Assembly: GCF_030063355.1 (NCBI RefSeq)
Contig: NZ_JASISZ010000037.1
Span: 32,095 to 79,374 of the forward strand
Direction: 5' to 3'
DNA from: Streptomyces sp. PH10-H1
GTDB lineage: Bacteria; Actinomycetota; Actinomycetes; Streptomycetales; Streptomycetaceae
DNA: 47,280 nucleotides
Below, piece after piece: positions 6,805-14,168 of this stretch; the stretch's first letter is position 1, and each line of letters starts with the position of its first letter. The translations under genes were made by a program, and so were the position numbers. The notes beneath the pieces were generated by a model. The model ran no database searches. It was not told the DNA's origin and saw only the letters and a program-made list of their open reading frames with translations.

Positions 6805-6860
6805 GTGCGCCGTTGCCGCAGGGACCGGAGACCGCAACGCCGGAGACCTCAGGAGGGGCC

Positions 6861-8051
6861 GTGCACCTGGACTACACACCCGAGCAGCAGCAATTGCGCG
6901 CGGAGCTGCGCTCGTACTTCGCCGGGCTGGTGCCGGACAACGTCTACGCCCGTTACGCCGATCCCGCGGCGCAGAAGAAGTTCTACCGGGACACCATCCG
7001 CCGGCTCGGCGCCGACGGCTGGCTGGGCATCGGCTGGCCCGCGGAGTTCGGCGGCCGGGGGCTGTCGCCGATGGAGCAGTTCATCTTCTTCGACGAGGCG
7101 GCTCAGGCGGGTGTGCCACTGCCGCTGATGGCGCTGAACACCGTCGGTCCGACGATCATGCAGTTCGGCACCGAGGAGCAGAAGGCGTACTTCCTGCCGA
7201 AGGTCCTCGCCGGTGAACTGGACTTCGCGATCGGCTACTCCGAGCCGGACGCGGGCACCGACCTCGCCGCGCTCAAGACCCGTGCGGTGCGCGAGGGCGA
7301 TGAGGCCACCGGCCACTACACCGTCAACGGGCAGAAGATCTGGACCACCAACGGTGACACGGCGGACTGGGTGTGGCTTGCCGTCCGCACCGATCCCGAC
7401 GCTGCGCCGCACAAGGGCATCACCATGCTGCTGGTGCCGACCTCCGACCCCGGATACTCGTGCACGATCATCAACACCCTCGCCTCGCACGACACCACCG
7501 CCAGCTACTACGAGAACATCCGCGTCCCCGTCACCCGCCGGGTCGGTGAGGAGAACAAGGGCTGGCGCCTGATCACCAACCAGCTCAACCACGAGCGCGT
7601 CACGCTCGCCGCCCACGGCACCATGGCGATCCGCGCCCTGCACGACGTGCAGCGCTGGGCCGCCGACACCAAGCTCGCCGACGGCAGCCGGGTCATCGAC
7701 CTGGGCTGGGTGCGGCGCCGGCTCGCCCTGACCCATACCCGGCTCGACGCCATGAAGCTGCTGAACTGGCAGATGGTGGATGCCCTCCAGAAGGGAACTC
7801 TCACCCCACAGGACGCCTCCGCCGTCAAGGTGTACGGCTCCGAGGCCCGCCGCGACGCGTACGCCTGGCTGATGGAGGTCGTCGCCGCGGCGGCCCCGAT
7901 GAAGGAGGGCTCCGCCGGCACCGTGCTCCACGGTGAGCTGGAGCGCGGCTACCGCAGCGCGGTCATCTTCACCTTCGGCGGCGGCAACAACGAGATCCAG
8001 CGGGAGATCATCTCGTGGATCGGACTGGGTATGCCGCGCGTCCGCCGCTAA
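6861..8051 (+). CDS. acyl-CoA dehydrogenase, FadE family
   Basis: 396 aa flavoprotein predicted to oxidise an acyl-CoA thioester to the 2-enoyl-CoA. GTG 6861 follows a perfect AGGAGG. The fold is complete: N-terminal helical domain (LDYTPEQQQLRAELRSYF), IGYSEPDAGTDLAAL (about 124-138) and QKIWTTNG (about 158-165) in the flavin/substrate region, and the C-terminal GGNNEIQREIIS. The position of the MCAD catalytic Glu is a Gly (FGGGNNEI), but Glu245 in NHERVTL falls at the helix-G position used as base in isovaleryl-CoA and long-chain enzymes. It resembles actinobacterial steroid/side-chain dehydrogenases. It heads the operon behind a KstR-like site; the substrate is inferred only. Confidence 0.9.
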   Translation: MHLDYTPEQQQLRAELRSYFAGLVPDNVYARYADPAAQKKFYRDTIRRLGADGWLGIGWPAEFGGRGLSPMEQFIFFDEAAQAGVPLPLMALNTVGPTIMQFGTEEQKAYFLPKVLAGELDFAIGYSEPDAGTDLAALKTRAVREGDEATGHYTVNGQKIWTTNGDTADWVWLAVRTDPDAAPHKGITMLLVPTSDPGYSCTIINTLASHDTTASYYENIRVPVTRRVGEENKGWRLITNQLNHERVTLAAHGTMAIRALHDVQRWAADTKLADGSRVIDLGWVRRRLALTHTRLDAMKLLNWQMVDALQKGTLTPQDASAVKVYGSEARRDAYAWLMEVVAAAAPMKEGSAGTVLHGELERGYRSAVIFTFGGGNNEIQREIISWIGLGMPRVRR

Positions 8052-8066
8052 CGTGGGTGGCGGGGC

Positions 8067-8100
8067 GGCAGGACGCGACCCACGGCAGGACGCGACCCAC
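8067..8100. repeat. two tandem 17 nt units
   Basis: GGCAGGACGCGACCCAC occurs twice head to tail in the gap between the dehydrogenase and the DUF2236 gene, and the first five bases start a third copy. It is probably a slippage duplication without known function. Confidence 0.85.
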
Positions 8101-8118
8101 GGCAGCGAGGAGTCGGCG

Positions 8119-8985
8119 ATGCGCGATGCGGACCCCGGGCTCTTCGGACCCGGGTCGGTCACCTGGCAGCTGCACGCCGACCCGGTGATGTGGGTCGCGG
8201 GGGTGCGCGCCCTGTACTTGCAGGCGCTGCATCCCCGCGCCGTACGGGCGGTCATGCAGAACTCCGACTTCAAGAAGGACGCCTGGGGGCGGCTGCTGCG
8301 TACCGCCGACTTCGTCGGCACGATCACCTACGGGACCTCGCTGCAGGCCGAACGCGCGGGCGCCAGGGTGCGCGGCATCCACCGCCGGCTCGGCGCGGAC
8401 GATCCCCGCACCGGCGAGCGCTTCGGCGTGGACGACCCCGAGCTGCTGCTCTGGGTGCACTGCGCCGAGATCGACTCGTATCTGCAGATCGCCAGCCGGT
8501 CGGGACTGCCCCTGACCGGTGCCCAGGCCGACGCCTACGTCGACGAGCAGCGCACCGCCGCCCGACTGGTGGGCCTCGACCCCGACGCCGTTCCCGACAG
8601 CGCCCTGGCGCTCGCGGAGTACTTCGAGAAGATCCGGCCGGAGCTGGCCGCCGCCGAGGACGCCCAGGCGGTGTACGAGTTCCTCCGGGCGCCGCCTGTG
8701 CCCTGGCCCCTGCTGCCCGCCAGGGCGGCGTTGTGGGGGCGGGTCGCGGGCCTGGCCTACGCGGCGCTGCCGCCCTTCGCCCAGGAGCTGTACGGCCGCC
8801 CGGGGCCGCCCGACGCCGTGACCGGCCTGCGGCTGCGCCTGGCCGGCCGGGTCCTGCGCACCATCCCCCGCCAGCTGCGATGGCAGCTGCCGCCCGGTCA
8901 TATCCTCAAGGCGGTGGGGCGGCTCGGGCCCGGCAGTCACCCGTCCGTGTACAAGCTGCGCGAAGGGGCGCGTTCCCTGCCGTAA
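8119..8985 (+). CDS. DUF2236 / MpaB-type oxygenase family protein
   Basis: 288 aa. ATG 8119 follows GCGAGGAG. The sequence shows the DUF2236 pattern: an early GPGSVTWQLHADPVMWVAGVRALYLQALHPRAV block (about 8-39) with conserved His and Arg, then TADFVGTITYGT, the RGIHRRLGADDP loop and DDPELLLWVHCAEIDSYL. This family includes the latex-clearing protein and MpaB-type oxygenases, some of which bind haem b; the reaction here is unknown. It lies 68 nt behind the dehydrogenase in the same direction, so it may oxidise the same lipid substrate. No signal peptide or membrane span is evident. Confidence 0.85.
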   Translation: MRDADPGLFGPGSVTWQLHADPVMWVAGVRALYLQALHPRAVRAVMQNSDFKKDAWGRLLRTADFVGTITYGTSLQAERAGARVRGIHRRLGADDPRTGERFGVDDPELLLWVHCAEIDSYLQIASRSGLPLTGAQADAYVDEQRTAARLVGLDPDAVPDSALALAEYFEKIRPELAAAEDAQAVYEFLRAPPVPWPLLPARAALWGRVAGLAYAALPPFAQELYGRPGPPDAVTGLRLRLAGRVLRTIPRQLRWQLPPGHILKAVGRLGPGSHPSVYKLREGARSLP

Positions 8986-9066
8986 CGCGGCGTGCCGCCC
9001 GGCGGTGCCTGCGGCCATACTGGAAGCCGGGGGAAGTACGCGGAACGACGGGGGCGGGGGCGGCGG

Positions 9067-11247
9067 CGGATGATGGCGGCTGTACACGACGACAGTGGCA
9101 CGCTGATTCAGAGCCGGTACCGGTTGCACGAGCTGATCGGCCGGGGCGGGATGGGCGAGGTCTGGCTGGCGCTGGACGAGTCGCTCGGGCGACGGGTCGC
9201 GGTGAAGTGTCTCAAGCCGCTGAGCCCGGCGGCCGACGCCGGATTCACCCGGGTGCTGCAGGAGCGCTTCCGGCGCGAGGCCCGGGTGGCGGCCTCGCTG
9301 CAGCACCGCGGTGTGACCGTCGTGCACGACTTCGGCGAGCACGAGGGCGTCCTGTTCCTGGTGATGGAACTGCTCGACGGACGCAATCTGCTCCAGGTGC
9401 TGGACGACGCCCGCCGCCAGCCGCTGCCGGTTCCGGACGTCATGGACATCGCGGAACAAGTCGCCTCCGCGCTCGCCTACACCCATGCGCAGGGCATCGT
9501 GCACCGGGATCTGAAACCGGCCAACATCATCCGGCTGAGCGACGGAGCCGTGAAGATCTGCGACTTCGGCATCGCCCGGCTCGGCCACGACATCGGCTTC
9601 ACCTCCCGGCTCACCGGTACCGGCATCGCCATGGGAACCCCGCACTACATGTCGCCGGAACAGATCGGCGCCGCCGAGGTCGACCACCGCAGCGATCTGT
9701 ACTCGTTCGGCTGCGTCCTGTACGAACTCACCACCGGGGCGCCGCCGTTCGACATGGACGACGCCTGGGCCGTCCTGGTCGCCCACCGCGACACCGCACC
9801 CGTGCCGCCGAGTGGCGGCAGGCCCGACCTGCCCGCGGAGCTGGAGCGGCTCATCCTGGACCTGCTCGCGAAGGACGCCGACGACCGGCCGCAGAACGCG
9901 GCGGATGTCGGCGGCCGCCTCAAGGCGATGCGTGGCGCGGCGGTCCTTCCGGTGGTGCCGGCGCCGCCGCTGCCGTCCTGGGCGCGCGATCTGCCCACCG
10001 GCTCCGGCGCCCGCGCCACCCGGGCCTTCCACGCCGCCGTCCCGCCGCGTCATGAACTGACCGGCGCCTGGTCCACCCGCACCGCCTCGGGCGCCGTCGC
10101 GCCCGCGCCCGAGCAGCTCGCCACCCTGGCCGCCCGTCACACCGAAGGCACCGGCCTCGGGCGGCTGGGCCGCTGGCAGGAGGCGTACGACCTGCACACC
10201 GCGGTCGCCGCCGAACGCGACCGGGCGCTGGGCACCGAGCACCCCGACACCCTGACCAGCCGCTACGAAGCGGCGTCGTGCCTCGCCCGGCTGGGCAGGA
10301 CCGAGGACGCGATGCGGCTGTTCGACTACGTCGCCGGGGTGCGGCAGCGCGTACTCGGCCCCGACCACGCCGACACCCTCGCCGCCCGGCACGAGACGGC
10401 GTACGCGCTCGGGCGGCTCGGCCTGCACCTGGAGGCCCATCAGGGCTACTCCGCGGTACTGGCCGCACGGGAGCACACCCTGGGCGCCGAGCATCCCGAC
10501 ACACTGCGCTGCCGCCACAACCTGACCTTCAACCTCGGTCGGCTCGGGCGGCTCGACGAGGCCTACGCCATGGCGGTCGAACTCGCCGCCGTCCGGGCCA
10601 GGGTGCTGGGTCCTGACCACGCCGAGACGCTCGTCACCCGCTACGAGGTCGGCTATGTGCTGGGCCAGCTCGGCCGCTGGGCCGAGGCGCTGGACGTCTA
10701 CGGGAAGGTGGCCGCCGCGCACGAGCGGACGCAGGGGGCCGGGCATCCGGACACCCTGGCCGCCCGTTACGAGATGGGCATCTGCCAGGGGCGGCTGGGG
10801 CGCAGCGCCGAGGCCCTGGATCTCTATCGCGACCTGGTCGCGGCCCGCACCCGCACCGCGGGCCCGTCCGACCCCGAGACGCTGCGCGCCCGGCACGCCA
10901 TGGGCGTCAATCTCGGCCGGCTCGGCCGCTGGGACCAGTCGCTGGCCGAGGCGCGCGATGTGGCGGCGCTCCGGGAGCGGGTGCTGGGCGCGGACCATCC
11001 CGACACGCTGGTCAGCAAGCGCGAGGTCGCGGTGGGCCTGGGCTGGCTGGGCCGGTGGACGACGGCGCTGGACGTCTACCGCGAGGTCGCCGACGCCAGG
11101 ACGCGGGTGCTCGGCCCGGCCCATCCGGACACCCTCACCAGCCGTAACGACGAGGCGCACTGCCTGGAGCAGCTCGGCCGGTCCGACGAGGCGCTCGCGG
11201 TCTATCGCAAGGTCACCGCCGAGCAGGGCGGGCCGCAGCGGTTGTGA
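9067..11247 (+). CDS. cytosolic Ser/Thr protein kinase with C-terminal TPR repeats
   Basis: 726 aa. Start ATG 9067 (or the adjacent ATG 9070) is chosen because the kinase domain begins shortly after; the ribosome binding site is weak. A Hanks-type kinase fills residues about 17-300: GRGGMGEV loop (24-31), VAVK Lys46, HRDLKPANI (His145-Asp147), DFG (165-167), MSPEQ (194-198). After a Pro/Ala-rich linker, residues about 375-726 hold eight or nine repeats of roughly 42 aa with HPDTL and LGRLGRWxEAL, the kinesin-light-chain-like TPR type. There is no membrane segment or PASTA domain, so signals are probably read by protein binding. It lies between lipid-metabolism genes in the same direction and may phosphorylate proteins of that pathway; this is inference. 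Confidence 0.92.
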   Translation, partial: RMMAAVHDDSGTLIQSRYRLHELIGRGGMGEVWLALDESLGRRVAVKCLKPLSPAADAGFTRVLQERFRREARVAASLQHRGVTVVHDFGEHEGVLFLVMELLDGRNLLQVLDDARRQPLPVPDVMDIAEQVASALAYTHAQGIVHRDLKPANIIRLSDGAVKICDFGIARLGHDIGFTSRLTGTGIAMGTPHYMSPEQIGAAEVDHRSDLYSFGCVLYELTTGAPPFDMDDAWAVLVAHRDTAPVPPSGGRPDLPAELERLILDLLAKDADDRPQNAADVGGRLKAMRGAAVLPVVPAPPLPSWARDLPTGSGARATRAFHAAVPPRHELTGAWSTRTASGAVAPAPEQLATLAARHTEGTGLGRLGRWQEAYDLHTAVAAERDRALGTEHPDTLTSRYEAASCLARLGRTEDAMRLFDYVAGVRQRVLGPDHADTLAARHETAYALGRLGLHLEAHQGYSAVLAAREHTLGAEHPDTLRCRHNLTFNLGRLGRLDEAYAMAVELAAVRARVLGPDHAETLVTRYEVGYVLGQLGRWAEALDVYGKVAAAHERTQGAGHPDTLAARYEMGICQGRLGRSAEALDLYRDLVAARTRTAGPSDPETLRARHAMGVNLGRLGRWDQSLAEARDVAALRERVLGADHPDTLVSKREVAVGLGWLGRWTTALDVYREVADARTRVLGPAHPDTLTSRNDEAHCLEQLGRSDEALAVYRKVTAEQGGPQRL

Positions 11248-11321
11248 TCCGGTCCGAAGGGGTTGGGACGCGGTCCGCATTGGCTTTGACGGGGCTCGCG
11301 GTGGTTGTGGGTTTCGCAAAT

Positions 11322-11340
11322 ATCTGACGTTGCGTCAGAT
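11322..11340. promoter_or_regulatory. palindromic operator TCTGAC-N5-GTCAGA, copy 1
   Basis: ATCTGACGTTGCGTCAGAT is a perfect inverted repeat with 8 bp arms and a TTG centre. It lies 43 nt before the flavoprotein start, directly next to a GATAAT sequence (11338-11343) that could be a -10 element. The same TCTGAC-N5-GTCAGA arrangement recurs at 22090-22106, so it is probably the site of a shared repressor. Confidence 0.6.
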
Positions 11341-11382
11341 AATCCCTTCCGTCTCCGCGCCCGCTGCGGCATCCTGCCCACC

Positions 11383-12486
11383 ATGGAGACGGAGCTGAGC
11401 AAACGGCTGGGTATCGAGCACGCCATCTTCGGCTTCACGCCGTTCCCCGCGGTGGCCGCGGCCATCAGCCGCGCCGGGGGAATGGGCGTACTCGGGGCGG
11501 TGCGCTATTCGGACGCGGACGAACTCGCCCGCGGTCTGGACTGGATGGAGGAGAACACCGACGGACGGCCCTACGGCCTCGACGTCGTGATGCCCGCCAA
11601 GAAGGTGGAGGGCGTCAGCGTGGCCGACATCGAGGCCATGATCCCCGAAGGGCACCGCGACTACGTACGGCAGGTCCTCGCCAAGCACGGCGTGCCGGAA
11701 CTGGGCCCGGACGACGTGTCGGGCTGGCGGATCACCGGCTGGATGGAGGAGGTCGCCCGCAACCAGCTCGACGTGGCCTTCGACTACCCCATCAAACTGC
11801 TCGCCAACGCGCTGGGCTCCCCGCCCGCCGACGTCATCGCCCGCGCCCACGAGCACGACGTCCTCGTCGCCGCCCTCGCCGGGAGCGCCCGGCACGCCGG
11901 GCATCACAAGGACGCGGGCATCGACATCGTCGTCGCCCAGGGCTACGAGGCCGGCGGCCACACCGGCGAGATCGCCAGCATGGTCCTGGTTCCCGAGGTG
12001 GTCAGCGCCGTCGACGGCATACCGGTGCTGGCCGCGGGCGGCATCGGCACCGGCGAACAGGTCGCCGCCGGCCTGGCGCTGGGCGCCCAGGGCGTCTGGC
12101 TCGGCTCGGTCTGGCTCACCACCACCGAGGCGGAACTCCCCTCACGGGTCCTCATCGACAAACTCCTGGCGGCGGGCTCCGGCGACACCGTCAGATCCCG
12201 GGCGCTGACCGGCAAGCCCGCCCGCCAGCTGCGTACCGAATGGACCGACGCGTGGGAGGACCCGGCAGGGCCCGGCACTCTGCCGATGCCGCTGCAGGGC
12301 CTGCTGGTCGCCGACGCCGTCTCCCGGATCCAGAAGTACGAGACCGAGCCGCTGCTCGGAACCCCGGTCGGCCAGATCGTCGGCCAGATGAACTCCGAAC
12401 GCAGCGTCCAAGCCGTCTTCGACGATCTCACCCGCGGTTTCGAGCGGGCCGTCGACCGGATCAACCGCATCGCCGGCCGAGCCTGA
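11383..12486 (+). CDS. nitronate monooxygenase / 2-nitropropane dioxygenase-like FMN protein
   Basis: 367 aa TIM-barrel flavoprotein. ATG 11383 has no clear ribosome binding site but is the first codon consistent with the family N-terminus (LGIEHAIFGFTPFPAVAAAISRAGGMGVLGA). QGYEAGGHTG (about 186-195) carries the conserved His193, and PVLAAGGIGTG (about 214-224) is the FMN phosphate loop. Family members oxidise nitronates or act as enoyl reductases; mycobacterial IpdC of steroid ring degradation belongs to the same broad family. It sits 12 nt before an acyl-CoA synthetase and behind a palindromic operator, so a CoA-ester substrate is more likely than a nitroalkane. The true substrate cannot be told from sequence. 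Confidence 0.88.
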   Translation: METELSKRLGIEHAIFGFTPFPAVAAAISRAGGMGVLGAVRYSDADELARGLDWMEENTDGRPYGLDVVMPAKKVEGVSVADIEAMIPEGHRDYVRQVLAKHGVPELGPDDVSGWRITGWMEEVARNQLDVAFDYPIKLLANALGSPPADVIARAHEHDVLVAALAGSARHAGHHKDAGIDIVVAQGYEAGGHTGEIASMVLVPEVVSAVDGIPVLAAGGIGTGEQVAAGLALGAQGVWLGSVWLTTTEAELPSRVLIDKLLAAGSGDTVRSRALTGKPARQLRTEWTDAWEDPAGPGTLPMPLQGLLVADAVSRIQKYETEPLLGTPVGQIVGQMNSERSVQAVFDDLTRGFERAVDRINRIAGRA

Positions 12487-12498
12487 GGAGGCGCCCGT

Positions 12499-14052
12499 AT
12501 GACGTCCACCGCACCCAACGGTTTCTGGGCACAGGCCGCCCAGGACCCCGACCGGCTGGTACTGGTCGCCCCGGACGGCGACGAATGGAACGCCGGACGG
12601 CTCAGCGCCGTCTGCAACCAGCTCGTCCACGGACTGCGCGCGGCCGGGCTCGAACCCGGCGACGCCTTCGCGGTCGTGCTGCCCAACAGCGTCGAGTTCT
12701 TCACCGCCTACCTCGCCGCGTTCCAGGCGGGCTTCTATCTGGTGCCGGTCAACCACCACTTCGTGGCGCCCGAGATCGCGTGGATCCTGTCCGACTCCGG
12801 CGCCAAGGTCCTCATCGCCCACGAGCGGTTCGCGCCCGACGCGCAGGCCGCCGCCGACGAGGCGGGCTTCCCGTCGGACCGGCGGTTCTCGGTCGGCGAG
12901 GTGCCGGGCTTCCGCCCCTACGCGGACCTGACCAACGGACAGCCGGTCACCGAGCCCGCCGACCGCACCAGCGGCTGGGTCATGAACTACACCTCGGGCA
13001 CCACCGGGCGCCCCCGCGGCATCCGCCGCCCGCTGTCCGGCAAGCTCCCCGAGGAGACCTATCTCGGCGGCTTCCTCGGCATCTTCGGCATCAAACCGTT
13101 CGACGACAACGTCCACCTCGTCTGCTCACCGCTGTACCACACCGCCGTCCTGCAGTTCGCGGGCGCGGCCCTGCACATCGGCCACCCCGTCGTCCTCATG
13201 GACAAGTGGTCACCCGAGGGCATGCTCCGGGTCATCGACCGCTACCGCTGCACCCACACCCATATGGTGCCCACCCAGTTCCACCGCCTCCTGGCGCTCC
13301 CGGAGCCGGTCAAGCAGCGCTACGACGTCTCTTCCATGCGCCATGCCATCCACGGCGCCGCGCCCTGCCCCGAACACGTCAAGCGCGCCATGCTCGACTG
13401 GTGGGGCCTCTGCGTCGAGGAGTACTACGCCGCCAGCGAGGGCGGCGGCACTTTCGCCACCGCCGCCGACTGGCTCAAGAAGCCCGGCACGGTCGGCAAG
13501 GCCTGGCCGATCAGCGAGATCGCCATCTACGACGACGACGGCAAACCACTGCCGGCGGGCGAGGTCGGCACCGTCTACATCAACATGAAGACCGGCGGTT
13601 TCAGCTACCACAAGGACGAGGGCAAGACGCGGAAGAACCGCATCGGCGACTTCTTCACCGTCGGGGACCTCGGCTTCCTGGACGAGGACGGGTATCTGTA
13701 TCTGCGCGACCGCAAGATCGACATGATCATCTCCGGCGGCGTGAACATCTACCCCGCCGAGATCGAGGCCGCACTCCTCACCCACCCCGCCGTCGCGGAC
13801 GCCGCCGCCTTCGGCATCCCGCACGAGAGCTGGGGCGAGGAGGTCAAGGCCGTCATCGAACCCGCGCCGGGCCACCGTCCGGGCCCCGAACTGGCCGACC
13901 TCATCCTGACCCACTGCGAGCAGCGGCTCGCCGGCTACAAACGCCCCAGGACCGTCGACTTCATCACCGAGATGCCCCGCGACCCCAACGGCAAGCTCTA
14001 CAAGCGCCGATTGCGCGACCCCTACTGGGAGGGCCGCGACCGCGCGCTGTGA
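12499..14052 (+). CDS. acyl-CoA synthetase (AMP-forming), FadD type
   Basis: 517 aa member of the ANL superfamily, predicted to activate a carboxylic acid to its CoA thioester through an acyl-adenylate. ATG 12499 follows TGAGGAGG, whose TGA is the stop of the preceding gene, so the two are co-transcribed. Motifs in order: the AMP-binding loop NYTSGTTGRPRG (about 163-174), the EYYAASEGGG core motif, GDLGFLDEDGYLYLRDRKIDMIISGGVNIYP hinge region, and C-terminal PNGKLYKR with the catalytic Lys. It is shorter and distinct from the FadD19-like enzyme elsewhere in the window. The preferred acid is unknown; context suggests a steroid- or fatty-acid-derived one. Confidence 0.9.
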   Translation: MTSTAPNGFWAQAAQDPDRLVLVAPDGDEWNAGRLSAVCNQLVHGLRAAGLEPGDAFAVVLPNSVEFFTAYLAAFQAGFYLVPVNHHFVAPEIAWILSDSGAKVLIAHERFAPDAQAAADEAGFPSDRRFSVGEVPGFRPYADLTNGQPVTEPADRTSGWVMNYTSGTTGRPRGIRRPLSGKLPEETYLGGFLGIFGIKPFDDNVHLVCSPLYHTAVLQFAGAALHIGHPVVLMDKWSPEGMLRVIDRYRCTHTHMVPTQFHRLLALPEPVKQRYDVSSMRHAIHGAAPCPEHVKRAMLDWWGLCVEEYYAASEGGGTFATAADWLKKPGTVGKAWPISEIAIYDDDGKPLPAGEVGTVYINMKTGGFSYHKDEGKTRKNRIGDFFTVGDLGFLDEDGYLYLRDRKIDMIISGGVNIYPAEIEAALLTHPAVADAAAFGIPHESWGEEVKAVIEPAPGHRPGPELADLILTHCEQRLAGYKRPRTVDFITEMPRDPNGKLYKRRLRDPYWEGRDRAL

Positions 14053-14072
14053 CCGCGCGGTCCTCAATCGCC

Positions 14073-14096
14073 GGACGGGCTGAAATCAGCCCGTCC
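14073..14096. terminator. hairpin of the GGACGGGCTGA type
   Basis: GGACGGGCTGA and TCAGCCCGTCC pair over 11 bp around an AA loop, 20 nt after the synthetase stop. It separates convergent genes. A longer relative of the same hairpin lies at 44283-44314, so this is a dispersed terminator-like repeat. Confidence 0.65.
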
Positions 14097-14168
14097 AGGG
14101 GGCACCTCCCAGCGGTAGCCGGGGGAGCCCGGACCGCCCATGATCCGCCGGACAGGCCCTAGATCGCC

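Noticed and set aside
8008..11319. 1103-codon open frame on the minus strand opposite the kinase and DUF2236 genes
   Set aside because: It is the antisense shadow of GC-rich coding DNA; it shows no domain, and the plus strand carries an intact kinase with all catalytic motifs.
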